Positions 29,030 through 38,170 of a stretch of DNA of 64,000 nt are shown piece by piece. The translations under genes were made by a program, and so were the position numbers. The notes under the pieces are model-generated. The model ran no database searches. It saw only the letters and a program-made list of their open reading frames with translations, and was not told where the DNA came from. Within the stretch, counting starts at the first letter, position 1, and each line of letters opens with the position of its first letter. Source of the DNA: an uncultured Bacteroidota bacterium (lineage in GTDB: Bacteria > Bacteroidota > Bacteroidia > 2-12-FULL-35-15); the NCBI GenBank assembly GCA_903847205.1, contig CAINDA010000067.1, forward strand, positions 53,772-117,771, in the 5' to 3' direction.

Positions 29030-29719
29030 TTAGAAGTGAGGTAAAATCACGAGGTGAAGAAAAATAATTGCCAATATGGTTACGGCCGGCACTGTTATGT
29101 TGTCCAGCCCCTTTCCGCTTACGGCTTCTGCAGCAGATGTAGATGCACCGATTATCACCGAACATAAAGCGGCAACAAATATACTGCCTCCGCCAAGAGT
29201 TGCTCCATAGCCGATAAAACTCAAAATAAAGGCACTCAGAAAAAACATACCAGAACCCATCATTGTTTTATTGCCTCTCCCGATTTTGTATTTCCCTATC
29301 GGCCATCTTTTGCCGGTAAGCGCTGCAACAGGGTCGCAGATGGCAAGGATGAGAATAGGCAGATAAAAATAAATATACTGCTGATGGAAATAGTCAAACA
29401 CAAGGTAGCATGCTGAAACAGAAATTGGGTAAGCAATACTGCCTGCAGATTTTCTTTCAATTGCATTAATTGATTTTAAAAAATTAAATTTAAGACTGAG
29501 TAAAAGTATTACCGCGTATGTTGAACACAGCAGCAGCACCAGCCAAAAATTACCGAGCAGAATCGGGAAAAGAAGCGTAAGCAGGCCTGTTCCGATATGA
29601 ACAAACTTACGGGTAAGTTCTACTTTTACGTTAAATTTATGATATAATATTTCGGCGATTCCGAACAATACCAGAAAAGAGCCAGAAAGAATGGCGGTAT
29701 TTAAAATGTCTTTATTCAT
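29030..29719 (-). CDS. Dolichol/phytol/diacylglycerol kinase-like membrane protein (SEC59/VTE5/DGK1 family)
   Basis: 229 residues with about six to seven hydrophobic spans. The family motifs are present: RKFVHIGTGLL near residue 38, ICDPVAALTGKRWP near 126, GRGNKTMMGSGMFFL near 148 and AAEAVSGKGLDNITVPA near 195. Known members use CTP to phosphorylate dolichol, phytol or diacylglycerol. It is the first gene of a three-gene unit with the GNAT and ligase genes. Whether the substrate is an isoprenoid or a glycerolipid cannot be decided here, but a UbiA-family enzyme is encoded about 7.5 kb upstream. Confidence 0.87.
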   Translation of the reverse strand: MNKDILNTAILSGSFLVLFGIAEILYHKFNVKVELTRKFVHIGTGLLTLLFPILLGNFWLVLLLCSTYAVILLLSLKFNFLKSINAIERKSAGSIAYPISVSACYLVFDYFHQQYIYFYLPILILAICDPVAALTGKRWPIGKYKIGRGNKTMMGSGMFFLSAFILSFIGYGATLGGGSIFVAALCSVIIGASTSAAEAVSGKGLDNITVPAVTILAIIFLHLVILPHF

Positions 29720-29752
29720 TTTGTTTTTTTGTAAAAACGTATGTTTAAAAAA

Positions 29753-31882
29753 CTATTTATTTATTCCTTCTAAAGTAAATAAAAAAGCATAATTCAAGGC
29801 AACATCTTTTAAATAATCAAAACGCCCGCTTGCTCCGCCATGGCCGAACTCCATGTTAGTGTGAAGCAGCAAAATATTATTATCAGTTTTCATATCTCTA
29901 ATTTTGGCAACCCATTTGGATGGTTCAAAATACTGCACCTGACTGTCGTGCAGGCCTGTTGTTACCAATATATTTGGATAGTTTTTCTTTTCAATATTTT
30001 CATAAGGGCTGTAACTCATCATGTAAAAATAGGCATCTTTGTTTTTAGGGTTGCCCCATTCGTCAAACTCATTTGTAGTTAATGGAATGCTCTCGTCGAG
30101 CATTGTATTTACTACATCAACAAACGGAACCTGTGCAATAATGCCATGCCAAAGGTCTGGAGCCATATTGGTAACTGCGCCCATCAACAAACCTCCCGCG
30201 CTTCCTCCCTGTGCGTACAAATGCTCTTTGCTCGTATATTTTTCTTTCACTAAAAATTCACCGCAGTCGATAAAATCAGTGAAGGTATTTTTCTTTTTCA
30301 TCATCTTGCCGTCTTCATACCATTGGCGTCCCATTTCCTGCCCGCCGCGTATGTGAGCAATGGCATAAACAAAACCGCGGTTTAATAAACTTAGACGGCT
30401 GCTGTTAAAACCTGGATCCATGCTCATTCCATAACTGCCATATGCATACAGCAGGAGAGGGGCGCTTCCGTCTTTTTTTAAATTTTTTTTATATACTAAT
30501 GAAATTGGAATTTTGGTTCCGTCTTTTGCAGGCGCATACAAACGTTCGGTTACATAATCGGCTGTGTTGTAGCCTCCAAGCACTTCCTGCTGTTTCATCA
30601 GCTTTTTATCTTTGGTAACCATGTTGTAATCGTAAATGGAAGATGGCGTAGTCAGCGATGTGTAGCCGTAACGAAGAGTGCAGCTGTTATATTCAGGGTT
30701 GGCATCAAAATTAGCAGAGTAGGCCGCTTCATCAAAACTGATATAATATTCTGAATTGTCTTTTAGGCTTCTGACGCGCATTTTCACCAGGCCGTCTTTA
30801 CGTTCGTTGATTACTATAAAGTCTTTAAATTCTTCGACACTTTGCAAGAGTACATCGCTGCGGTTGGGAATTATTTCTTTCCAGTCGGCCGAAGTTGTTT
30901 TATCTAATGGACATTCCATCAATTTAAAATTCTTAGCACCGTCTTTATTTGTGCGGATTAAAAATTTATCTGCTAAAGGTGTTATATCATACAGCACATC
31001 TTTCAAACGCGGCTGAAACACTTTAAATATGTCGTTCGGTTTAGCTGCATCAATCATTCTTATTTCGGTGGACATGGTTGCATTTGAGTGAATAAAAATG
31101 TACTTATTGTTTTTGCTTCTGCCGATGTCTAAATAATTACTCTTGTCTGTTTCTTCATATACTACGGCATCTGCAGCGGTTTCTGTACCCAGAGTGTGAC
31201 GCAATATTTTTTCTGACAATAAAGTAACCGGATGTTTTTCAGTATAAAAGAGTGTTTTGTTATCGCCAGCCCAGCAGGGGTTGCCTTCGGTATTTTGAAT
31301 AACGTCTTTCAGTATTTCTCCTGTTTCGAGATTCTTTATGTATATCGTGAACTGCCTTCTGCTTATTTCATCCACGCCGAAAGCCAGCAATTTATTATTA
31401 TCGCTTATATCAAAACCTGATACGGCATAATAGGAGTGGCCTTCAGCCATTTTATCAACATCAAGCAGTATTTCTTCTTTTGCTTCCATACTTCCTTTTT
31501 TGCGGCAGTATTTAAAATACTGCTTACCTTCTTCGGTGCGGGTGTAATAGTAATAACCGTTTTTTATTACAGGCGCACTTTCATCTTTTTCTTTTATTCT
31601 TGCTTTCATTTCTGAAAACAAATCGGCCTGCAGCTGTTTGGTAGCGCCCATTACAATATCTGTATAAGCGTTTTCTGCTTTCAGATAGTCCACGGCTTTT
31701 GTACTGTCTGGGCCTTTGCCGAAAAAATCATACATCCAATAATAATTGTCCAAAACACGGTCGCCATGAAGGATGCGCCAGTGTTCTTTTTTTTCTGCAA
31801 TAGGAGCAGCAGCCTTTTGAAATTGAGCATTTACGTTTGCCATATAGAAAAATAGATTTAATGTGAGAAATACTTTATACAT
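29753..31882 (-). CDS. Exported S9A serine peptidase (oligopeptidase B-like)
   Basis: Cleaves short peptides after basic or prolyl residues. The 709 residues open with a signal-like segment (MYKVFLTLNLFFYMANVNAQ), so it is probably periplasmic. The N-terminal beta-propeller follows (about 60-420), then the alpha/beta-hydrolase domain with nucleophile Ser in YAQGGSAGGLLMGAV, acid in TGLHDSQVQYFEP and His in EFGHGGASGRFDYLK. These strings match oligopeptidase B more than prolyl oligopeptidase. It sits in the run of minus-strand genes but its function has no clear link to the lipid-like genes. Confidence 0.92.
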   Translation of the reverse strand: MYKVFLTLNLFFYMANVNAQFQKAAAPIAEKKEHWRILHGDRVLDNYYWMYDFFGKGPDSTKAVDYLKAENAYTDIVMGATKQLQADLFSEMKARIKEKDESAPVIKNGYYYYTRTEEGKQYFKYCRKKGSMEAKEEILLDVDKMAEGHSYYAVSGFDISDNNKLLAFGVDEISRRQFTIYIKNLETGEILKDVIQNTEGNPCWAGDNKTLFYTEKHPVTLLSEKILRHTLGTETAADAVVYEETDKSNYLDIGRSKNNKYIFIHSNATMSTEIRMIDAAKPNDIFKVFQPRLKDVLYDITPLADKFLIRTNKDGAKNFKLMECPLDKTTSADWKEIIPNRSDVLLQSVEEFKDFIVINERKDGLVKMRVRSLKDNSEYYISFDEAAYSANFDANPEYNSCTLRYGYTSLTTPSSIYDYNMVTKDKKLMKQQEVLGGYNTADYVTERLYAPAKDGTKIPISLVYKKNLKKDGSAPLLLYAYGSYGMSMDPGFNSSRLSLLNRGFVYAIAHIRGGQEMGRQWYEDGKMMKKKNTFTDFIDCGEFLVKEKYTSKEHLYAQGGSAGGLLMGAVTNMAPDLWHGIIAQVPFVDVVNTMLDESIPLTTNEFDEWGNPKNKDAYFYMMSYSPYENIEKKNYPNILVTTGLHDSQVQYFEPSKWVAKIRDMKTDNNILLLHTNMEFGHGGASGRFDYLKDVALNYAFLFTLEGINK

Positions 31883-31928
31883 GATGATGTTTTTTTAAGA
31901 CAGTGCTTTACATTTATTTTCCACCTCT

Positions 31929-32498
31929 TTAACCTAACAGCTGTGATATGAAATCGGAATGAAGACTGATTTTCATAAAAGCTGTCAGCCCTAAAATGAT
32001 TCCCAGAAGACATACTGCGCCCGCAAAATATAAAAGCCACTTTTTCTGAGTTAGGGAAGTGATACCAAACATTGCAATGGAAATAGTTAAAAAAGCTTCG
32101 GTCATATCAAACTGATCATCGAAAAGATTGATGTCATCATATTCTTTTTCAAAGCCTTCGGCCTTTGCTTTTATTTCTGTTTTTTCCTTTTCATAACGGC
32201 TGATCTGCTCTTCATATTCCCTTATTAAATCAGGATTTACAGGAGTATTCTGTACTTTTAATAATTTCAAACTATTTTCAGTAATTGACTGCTTCGTGCT
32301 TTTTGCCTGAAAATACGACCAAGCATCAACACTGTGTACCTGAGCCTGCGACATTGCCTGAACGATATTGCCGTCCTTAACATTGCAGAGCGCCATAAAG
32401 GTGGCTGATATCGCTACAAACAGAGCGACTCTTGAATTAATTTTACTGCTTCCTGCCTGTTCGATTGATTCCTGAATTGTTTCATTGATGTCTGACAT
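31929..32498 (-). CDS. DUF4337-family membrane protein
   Basis: 189 residues: an N-terminal Ser/Glu-rich helix, a hydrophobic segment (ALFVAISATFMALCNV), the family stretch QAQVHSVDAWSYFQAKSTKQ, a coiled coil (about 85-125) and two C-terminal spans (FLTISIAMFGITSLTQ and WLLYFAGAVCLLGIILGLTA). This matches DUF4337, a family without known function. Confidence 0.85.
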   Translation of the reverse strand: MSDINETIQESIEQAGSSKINSRVALFVAISATFMALCNVKDGNIVQAMSQAQVHSVDAWSYFQAKSTKQSITENSLKLLKVQNTPVNPDLIREYEEQISRYEKEKTEIKAKAEGFEKEYDDINLFDDQFDMTEAFLTISIAMFGITSLTQKKWLLYFAGAVCLLGIILGLTAFMKISLHSDFISQLLG

Positions 32499-32545
32499 GC
32501 TGCTGAAATGTTTTGGTTAATAAAATAATTTTAAATTTATTCTTT

Positions 32546-33178
32546 TTATTTCCTGGATATTATCACCAAATCTTTCGTTGTTGTCCCATCCTGCTCGGGA
32601 TAATCTTTACGCTGTAAATCTATAATTTTAAAATCATTTTCTTTCAGAGCGCTGGTCAAATAGTCTGCCTGATGATAATGCATAAATATTTCATCACCTG
32701 AACTTCCTTTTTTGAATCCTGATTTGCTGTAATCATCCTCCATCGTGCTCAGATACATCACTCCATCGGCTTTTAATAATTTTGAAGCGTCACTTATTAA
32801 TTTTAAAGATTCTTCTTTTGACAGATAGGGCAGACAAAACCCGCACATAATTGCATTGTATTTTTTTTCAATCATGCCGATATCTCTGCAGTCCATCAAT
32901 TGAAATTCAGCAGCTGGATTATTAATTTTAGCAAGGTCAATCATGTTTGGAGATAAATCAATCCCTAAGACTTTAAAGTCTGGTCGCTTTTTTAATAGAT
33001 ATTTTGTGATATTGCCGGGTCCGCAGGCAATTTCTAAAATAGCTGCATCTTCCTTTGTAACGGAATTGCAAAACAAATCAAATGTATCATTATACAAATC
33101 CATACCCATAAATTTATCCTGGTATATCTTTGCACATTTGTTAAATATATCTATTGCTATTTTTGTTTTATCCATATT
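32546..33178 (-). CDS. Class I SAM-dependent methyltransferase
   Basis: About 210 residues from the ATG at 33178 (MDKTKIAIDIFNKCAKIYQD); an earlier in-frame ATG at 33202 adds MHHRKQPP. Motif I for SAM binding is ILEIACGPGNITKYLL, followed by KVLGIDLSPNMIDLAK and FQLMDCRDIG. The acceptor domain is short. Its position directly after the DUF3419 gene invites comparison with BtaB, the N-methyltransferase that follows BtaA in betaine-lipid synthesis, but a palindrome separates the two and the sequence is that of a generic methyltransferase, so this link is only a possibility. Confidence 0.85.
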   Translation of the reverse strand, partial: NMDKTKIAIDIFNKCAKIYQDKFMGMDLYNDTFDLFCNSVTKEDAAILEIACGPGNITKYLLKKRPDFKVLGIDLSPNMIDLAKINNPAAEFQLMDCRDIGMIEKKYNAIMCGFCLPYLSKEESLKLISDASKLLKADGVMYLSTMEDDYSKSGFKKGSSGDEIFMHYHQADYLTSALKENDFKIIDLQRKDYPEQDGTTTKDLVIISRK

Positions 33179-33242
33179 CGGGGGCTGTTTCCGATGGTGC
33201 ATTATAATTTATAGATTTTAGACAAAATACTTTTATCGTATT

Positions 33243-33275
33243 AATCCTGACAGGTTTTCAAAACCTGTCAGGATT
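33243..33275. terminator. 33-bp perfect palindrome, probable terminator
   Basis: AATCCTGACAGGTTTT (33243..33258), one base, then the exact inverted copy (33260..33275), which reaches the last base of the DUF3419 stop codon. The CCTGACAGGTTTT text is common as an intergenic palindrome in Bacteroidota. It has no long T-run, so it may act as a terminator, a processing site or a REP-like element separating the DUF3419 and methyltransferase genes. Confidence 0.6.
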
Positions 33276-34369
33276 CAGATTTTTACCTGATCAATTATGA
33301 ACTGGTTGTAAAAAAATCCTTTGTCGGCATCGGTGAGCTTTAATGAAATGTCTTTTTGATAAGTGGCTTTGTTCGGAAATATTTCTGAAATCCGCCTTGG
33401 CACCATCAGGTTCCAATACCCTAAACGCCCTCCCGGCTCTGTGAAATCAATTAATTGTTTTGCTGTTTTAGAAAACAAATCAGCATCCATGTATTCAAAT
33501 ATATTTGAAAGGTTCATGTATTTGAAGGTGCCGTAATGTTTTATTGCATCTTCGGCATAGCCCTCTTTTATCCTCAGTTTATGAAGGTTCGCTTTTACTT
33601 TTTCATAATTTGCAGGCTGCAGGTAATGCGGGAGCAGCAAGCCGAATGAGCCCGTAAGATTATACCGCAGCATAAAATTGTTCTGGGCCTGGATGCTTTG
33701 TAAATGCTGGCCTGCTTTATTAAAAACATGTTCGCCGACAGATACTTTTACTTCTTTCAAAAATTCAGGGTCGCGTCCATATTTGCCCATTACATATTTA
33801 CTGAAGAAAATTTTAAACAGCAGTCTCCACCTCCAGGTGTTCCATTGTTTTTCGTAAAACTGTTTTTGTTCTTCTGCAGTTTTGCTTTTGAATAATTCGT
33901 TGGTAGTTTTTTTTGAGTGAATCCAAGGCAGCAGTTTACCGCTGAACATAAGAAAATAATGTTCGAATTTCCCCTGAGATATGATCCCTGTTTTAATCTG
34001 ATCTATCTTACTTTCCCAGTATTGGCGGACTTCAGCAGTTAAATGTTTTTTCAATTCATTAAATGTCTGCTCCCTTTTTTCAGAATTTCTGAAACCTAAA
34101 AACGAAAGCAGATCCTCATAGGAGAGATATTGAATGCATACTTTTTTTAGCTCGATTAGGTGCAGCTGAATTTTATTTACATCAACCGCAACCACTATTT
34201 CAGGATCAGTTGTAAGCAGTGAAAAGCTGTTGTCGCCGGCCGAACCAATGGAGAGAATTTTACTTCCGGCATCTGGGTTTAATCCCTCAAGCAGTATGTC
34301 TGCATCTTCCCAGCAGTTGGCGTATCGGATGAAATCAAAGGAAACTTTTTCGGTTAGTTTTTCGCTCAT
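33275..34369 (-). CDS. BtaA-like (DUF3419) SAM-dependent 3-amino-3-carboxypropyl transferase
   Basis: 364 residues. The opening SFDFIRYANCWEDADILLEG and KILSIGSAGDNSFSLL, then VVAVDVNKIQLHLIELK are the signatures of DUF3419/BtaA, the enzyme that moves the aminocarboxypropyl group of SAM to diacylglycerol in betaine-lipid synthesis. The C-terminal part contains FKYMNLSNIFEYMDADLF and GGRLGYWNLMVPRR, also family strings. The ATG overlaps the stop of the dikinase-like gene by 4 bases (ATGA), so the two are translationally coupled. Acceptor may differ from diacylglycerol given the isoprenoid-type neighbours; this is inference. Confidence 0.88.
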   Translation of the reverse strand: MSEKLTEKVSFDFIRYANCWEDADILLEGLNPDAGSKILSIGSAGDNSFSLLTTDPEIVVAVDVNKIQLHLIELKKVCIQYLSYEDLLSFLGFRNSEKREQTFNELKKHLTAEVRQYWESKIDQIKTGIISQGKFEHYFLMFSGKLLPWIHSKKTTNELFKSKTAEEQKQFYEKQWNTWRWRLLFKIFFSKYVMGKYGRDPEFLKEVKVSVGEHVFNKAGQHLQSIQAQNNFMLRYNLTGSFGLLLPHYLQPANYEKVKANLHKLRIKEGYAEDAIKHYGTFKYMNLSNIFEYMDADLFSKTAKQLIDFTEPGGRLGYWNLMVPRRISEIFPNKATYQKDISLKLTDADKGFFYNQFIIDQVKI

Positions 34370-36978
34370 GATGCTTTGTTTATAATTTTTATTTCTCCTG
34401 TGCTGCCGTCCATTTCAATTTCATCGCCAGTGTTGAGTGTTTTCAAAAGCCCTGTAACACTGACAATGCAGGGTATTCCCATTTCTCTTGATACAATAGC
34501 GGAGTGGCTGAGCAGACTGCCGCGTTCAACAATAATTGCTGAAGCACTCGGAAACAATGTAACCCAGCCGGGATCGGTGCTGGAGGTTACCAATATATCA
34601 CCGTTGAGCGAAGAAACTTCATCGGGATTTAAAACCACTTTTACTTTTGCACGCACTCTTCCCGGGCAGCAGCCGATGCCTTTTAAATCGCCTTCAATTT
34701 TTTCAAGTTTAGCCGCACTGAAAAAATCATTCGCATGATATACCGGGCCGTAGGAGGCAAATCTTTCTGAAGGAGGATTTAGTTTTTTGTGATTTCCGAA
34801 TTCTTCTTTCCGAAGTTCAACAAGTTTTTTTATGTTTTGAGTAACGGAAGTTCCTTCGATAAAACAGAAAATTTCTTCCTTGGTCAGATAAAAAATATCG
34901 CGTGCGTTTTCGAGGATTCCCTCTGCATAAAAGCGTTTGCCCATGTTCGAAAATATTTCGCGGACAATTCCGAAAGCTCTTGTGCGCTCATAGCGCAGAT
35001 TTTCTCTTGAACTAACCAGTTCACGGGCATTGCGGAGGGTCTTTTTAAAAAAATATTTTTTCAGCGGGCGGTATTTCAATGCTTCGTTCAATTCCCTTTC
35101 TGCGTTTGTTCGCAGTTCCTCTTCTATTTTGCCGGAGGTTTTTTCTGCTGTAATGCCGGTTGTTACATAAGATTTTAAAATTTTAATAAACTTTGCCGGC
35201 TCTTGTGTGTAAGAAATGGTTTCTAATTTTAATTCACCTATACAGCGTTCGCCGAAATCTAAAATGTATTGGTCAATTTCTTTTTTGACTGAACCGAATG
35301 CTGCGTCTTCTGAAAGTTTTTTCCAGATAAAATTTTCGTCATGCGAAAGAAATAATTCTTTGAGTTCTTTGTTTTTAGATATAGAATCAGCAAGTGCTAT
35401 GCTTCTATGGATAGGCTGTGTAGAGATAATATCGCTGCTGCCGCAAAGCAGGTCGTTGTGAATATTGGGATTTTTGCTCACTGCATATTTCTCGCATCTT
35501 TTTTGAAGGAGGCCGAACCAGATCATTGCAAAAAAATCATTCAGCAGCGGGGCTTTCCATTCATTCAAAAGTTTTCTTTCGAACTCGAGATACAATGCCA
35601 TCAGCTCATTTGCATTTTTTTCTGGGTAATTTATTTTTTTGTATTCGGCTATTGTTGAATTCAGCAGCAGCATAAATTCTTTTCGTTTTGAAGGGAGAGA
35701 AATAAAACGGCCGTACATTTTAAATCCCATTTTTATGATGCTCCGCCATGCTTGCCCTTTCGACAGGCGGTATGTTTCAGGAATATCAAAGCGTTCTTTC
35801 ACACCCATCATTTTTTCCATGAAGCGCGCATTGATGCTGTAGCCGGGCAAAAGCGCCAGCATGTGGTACCATGTTTTTAAATTGTAAAATACATGTCCAT
35901 TTACCAAACCGAGAGTATTGGCAAAAACCCGTTCGTTCTGTTTGATGGTTTTTGCGTTCACACCCATAAATTCGCAGAACAGTTTATATGCTTCTTCGTA
36001 GGATTTACTGATGAATGAAAACGTAAGAGGAGTTGTAACACCCGGGTAAGATTCAATGATATTGCTGTTATCCCATAAAATATACTCCCCGTTTGCATCG
36101 GCTGTTTTATTGAGGTTAGTAATAGGACGCGACTGCAGCAGATAAATTTTATTATTCATAACCGCAAACTCCATGTCTTGCGGTTTGCCGTATTCTTTGT
36201 AACAAATATCCAGAATGGAACCAATTTCCCTGATTTGGTTTTCAGTCAGTGCAGGCTGTTTACGCTTGCTTTCAATGACCTCAGTTTTTTTTGTTCCTCC
36301 TTTGTTTTTCTCGTCAAAAACAATCTGATGAGTTTTATCGGCTATATGTGAATTTATTTTATTGTCTTTAAAAATATAATTATCAGAATCTAATTCGCCC
36401 GACACAAGGCCTTCTCCGAGCCCGTAAACGGCACTGATGATTTTTGCCCTGCGGTCGCCGTCAGCGGGATTAATTCCGAATGCAACACCGGCAGCATCTG
36501 CATTAATCATTTCCTGCACAATCACCGCGATGCCGAATTTTTGGTTGAGGTTGTTGTTTTTTCTGTATTGAAAAACTCTGTCCGAAAAGGCAGAACACCA
36601 CACTTTTTTAATGTTTTCTTCCAGGTTTTCTTTGGTAACAAACAAGTAAGATTCAAACTGCCCTGCAAAAGAAAAGTCGCTGCCGTCTTCATCAACAGCT
36701 GATGACCTTACAGCAAAAAAAGTATTTTCAGGAAATTGCGCTGCAATATCATCAAGGAATAATTTAGGAATTTGGAATGAATTAATAAAGGCTGTTATTG
36801 CCTTATACTCTTGGTTTTGGGCAGCTTCAGGAACAATTGAAGCAAGCTCTTCCTGAGGAATCACCAGCCATTTAGGAACCGTTAATCCTATTTCTTTCAG
36901 GCGGAATAAATTTCTTGCTTTCCCGCCGATTGTTTTTTTTAGTGCTGTTTCGGCTTGTTCGTTGGTTATAAAATTCAT
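34366..36978 (-). CDS. PEP-synthase-like phosphotransferase (ATP-grasp + middle domain + swivelling His domain)
   Basis: 870 residues. The N-terminal PPDK-type ATP-binding domain (about 1-320) shows GGKARNLFRLKEIGLTVPKW, FFAVRSSAVDEDGSDFSFAG and QDMEFAVMNNKIYLLQSRPI. A long middle region (about 325-770) has no PEP/pyruvate-binding barrel. The C-terminal swivelling domain (about 785-865) carries the phospho-histidine His825 in GSLLSHSAIVSREMGIP. This order matches rifampin phosphotransferases, in which the middle domain binds the small-molecule acceptor, rather than PEP synthase. It therefore probably phosphorylates an unknown compound. It is translationally coupled to the DUF3419 gene. Confidence 0.85.
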   Translation of the reverse strand: MNFITNEQAETALKKTIGGKARNLFRLKEIGLTVPKWLVIPQEELASIVPEAAQNQEYKAITAFINSFQIPKLFLDDIAAQFPENTFFAVRSSAVDEDGSDFSFAGQFESYLFVTKENLEENIKKVWCSAFSDRVFQYRKNNNLNQKFGIAVIVQEMINADAAGVAFGINPADGDRRAKIISAVYGLGEGLVSGELDSDNYIFKDNKINSHIADKTHQIVFDEKNKGGTKKTEVIESKRKQPALTENQIREIGSILDICYKEYGKPQDMEFAVMNNKIYLLQSRPITNLNKTADANGEYILWDNSNIIESYPGVTTPLTFSFISKSYEEAYKLFCEFMGVNAKTIKQNERVFANTLGLVNGHVFYNLKTWYHMLALLPGYSINARFMEKMMGVKERFDIPETYRLSKGQAWRSIIKMGFKMYGRFISLPSKRKEFMLLLNSTIAEYKKINYPEKNANELMALYLEFERKLLNEWKAPLLNDFFAMIWFGLLQKRCEKYAVSKNPNIHNDLLCGSSDIISTQPIHRSIALADSISKNKELKELFLSHDENFIWKKLSEDAAFGSVKKEIDQYILDFGERCIGELKLETISYTQEPAKFIKILKSYVTTGITAEKTSGKIEEELRTNAERELNEALKYRPLKKYFFKKTLRNARELVSSRENLRYERTRAFGIVREIFSNMGKRFYAEGILENARDIFYLTKEEIFCFIEGTSVTQNIKKLVELRKEEFGNHKKLNPPSERFASYGPVYHANDFFSAAKLEKIEGDLKGIGCCPGRVRAKVKVVLNPDEVSSLNGDILVTSSTDPGWVTLFPSASAIIVERGSLLSHSAIVSREMGIPCIVSVTGLLKTLNTGDEIEMDGSTGEIKIINKAS

Positions 36979-37052
36979 TGAATAGTTTTAATTTAAAAAT
37001 TTTATAAACGCATAGTCATGATTTATAATTCCCTGAAACGCCGAGGGTTTTT

Positions 37053-37130
37053 GTCATCCAGAGCTTTTCGAGAGGGATCTTGTTTTATTTTCAGGAAGAT
37101 CCCTCTTGGCGAATAGCCAATCGGGATGAC
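37053..37130. repeat. Long imperfect palindrome between the UbiA and dikinase genes
   Basis: GTCATCC...AGAGGGATCTT (37053..37081) pairs with AAGATCCCTCT...GGGATGAC (37097..37130). A decayed relative occurs at 4771..4799. The element has the form of a REP/MITE-like dispersed repeat and splits an otherwise compact gene run. Confidence 0.7.
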
Positions 37131-37199
37131 ATTCTCCAGACAATTACTTTTACAATTATAATGTTGAAATTTATTTAATAAAATTCAAAAGAATCTTCA

Positions 37200-38162
37200 T
37201 TAATGAAATAATAATTTTTCCAGCATTGGCACAGCCCCTAATGTAAGATACATGGCTATAGTCCATAGGGCTGAAGTCAGCTCAATTGCTTTAGAAAATT
37301 TTTCTGTTTTATTTTTCAAGAACAATAAAGCTGGGATGTTGCAAAGAAGAAATACTATCCCAAGAACTATGGATGCCGTAACTCCATATCCTGCAAACTG
37401 GCACGCTGCAATACCAAGAGCGCCTGTAATAAACAAAATAAGTATCCACAATAAAGGAGCTTTATTTACGCCAAGCAATGATGTGTATGTAATTACTCCT
37501 TCAGCTTCTTTTTCTGGAGTGCGAATTTTCCTGCCTATTTCAAGCACTATGCCGTTCATGTAGGATACTGCGAAAAAAAACAATAAGCCCTTCGGAGCCG
37601 GCACCCCGCCTAAGAGCCAATCCAGACCGCTTGCATAAATATCAATCAGCGGAATAATAAACATGTGAGATGTAATATAGCAGAATTGATGTTTCTTGAG
37701 CCAGGCTGCAATAAAAAATTCTTTCCCCATCAGTGAGAGGTAAGCAATCACAATAAAATAAATGATTAACATTTTTGGAAAGAAGAACAGGTTAACTGCA
37801 ATCTGCAAAATACCTAAGACTATGCCGATATTTCTCAGCTCTTTAAAGCTTATAAGTCCTCTTGGAACAGGAAGGCTTTTGCGGTACATCGCATCATCTT
37901 CGGCATCTTTGAATTCATCAAAAATGCGGACCAGAAAAAAAAGCGAGATAGTTGTGAAGATGCCTACAAAGTAGGTTTTCCAGTCAACAAATCCTTCCGC
38001 TCCGCGGCATATTCTCGAATATGAAATTGCTGAAAAGCTGAATGAAGCCACCAGCAGGCCGGTTCCTAAAATAGGAAATCGTTCTTTCTGATAAGTGTAA
38101 AAGCGTTTCAGAAAAGGAGCTGCATTTTCTTCCGCATTACTGAATTCGTTTTGCTGTATCAT
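37200..38162 (-). CDS. UbiA-superfamily prenyltransferase-like membrane protein
   Basis: 320 residues with about eight hydrophobic spans. The first Asp-rich motif is present in RIFDEFKDAEDDAMYRKSLP (Asp82, Asp86, Asp90), followed by PVPRGLISFKEL as in UbiA enzymes. The second, normally DxxxD, is replaced by EIGRKIRTPEKEAEGVITYT; this form defines a distinct subfamily that I recognise from other bacteria but whose reaction is not known to me. UbiA enzymes join a polyprenyl chain to an acceptor in the membrane. It starts 8 bases after the stop of the HMG-CoA-reductase-like gene. Confidence 0.83.
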   Translation of the reverse strand: MIQQNEFSNAEENAAPFLKRFYTYQKERFPILGTGLLVASFSFSAISYSRICRGAEGFVDWKTYFVGIFTTISLFFLVRIFDEFKDAEDDAMYRKSLPVPRGLISFKELRNIGIVLGILQIAVNLFFFPKMLIIYFIVIAYLSLMGKEFFIAAWLKKHQFCYITSHMFIIPLIDIYASGLDWLLGGVPAPKGLLFFFAVSYMNGIVLEIGRKIRTPEKEAEGVITYTSLLGVNKAPLLWILILFITGALGIAACQFAGYGVTASIVLGIVFLLCNIPALLFLKNKTEKFSKAIELTSALWTIAMYLTLGAVPMLEKLLFH

Positions 38163-38170
38163 ACGATGGA

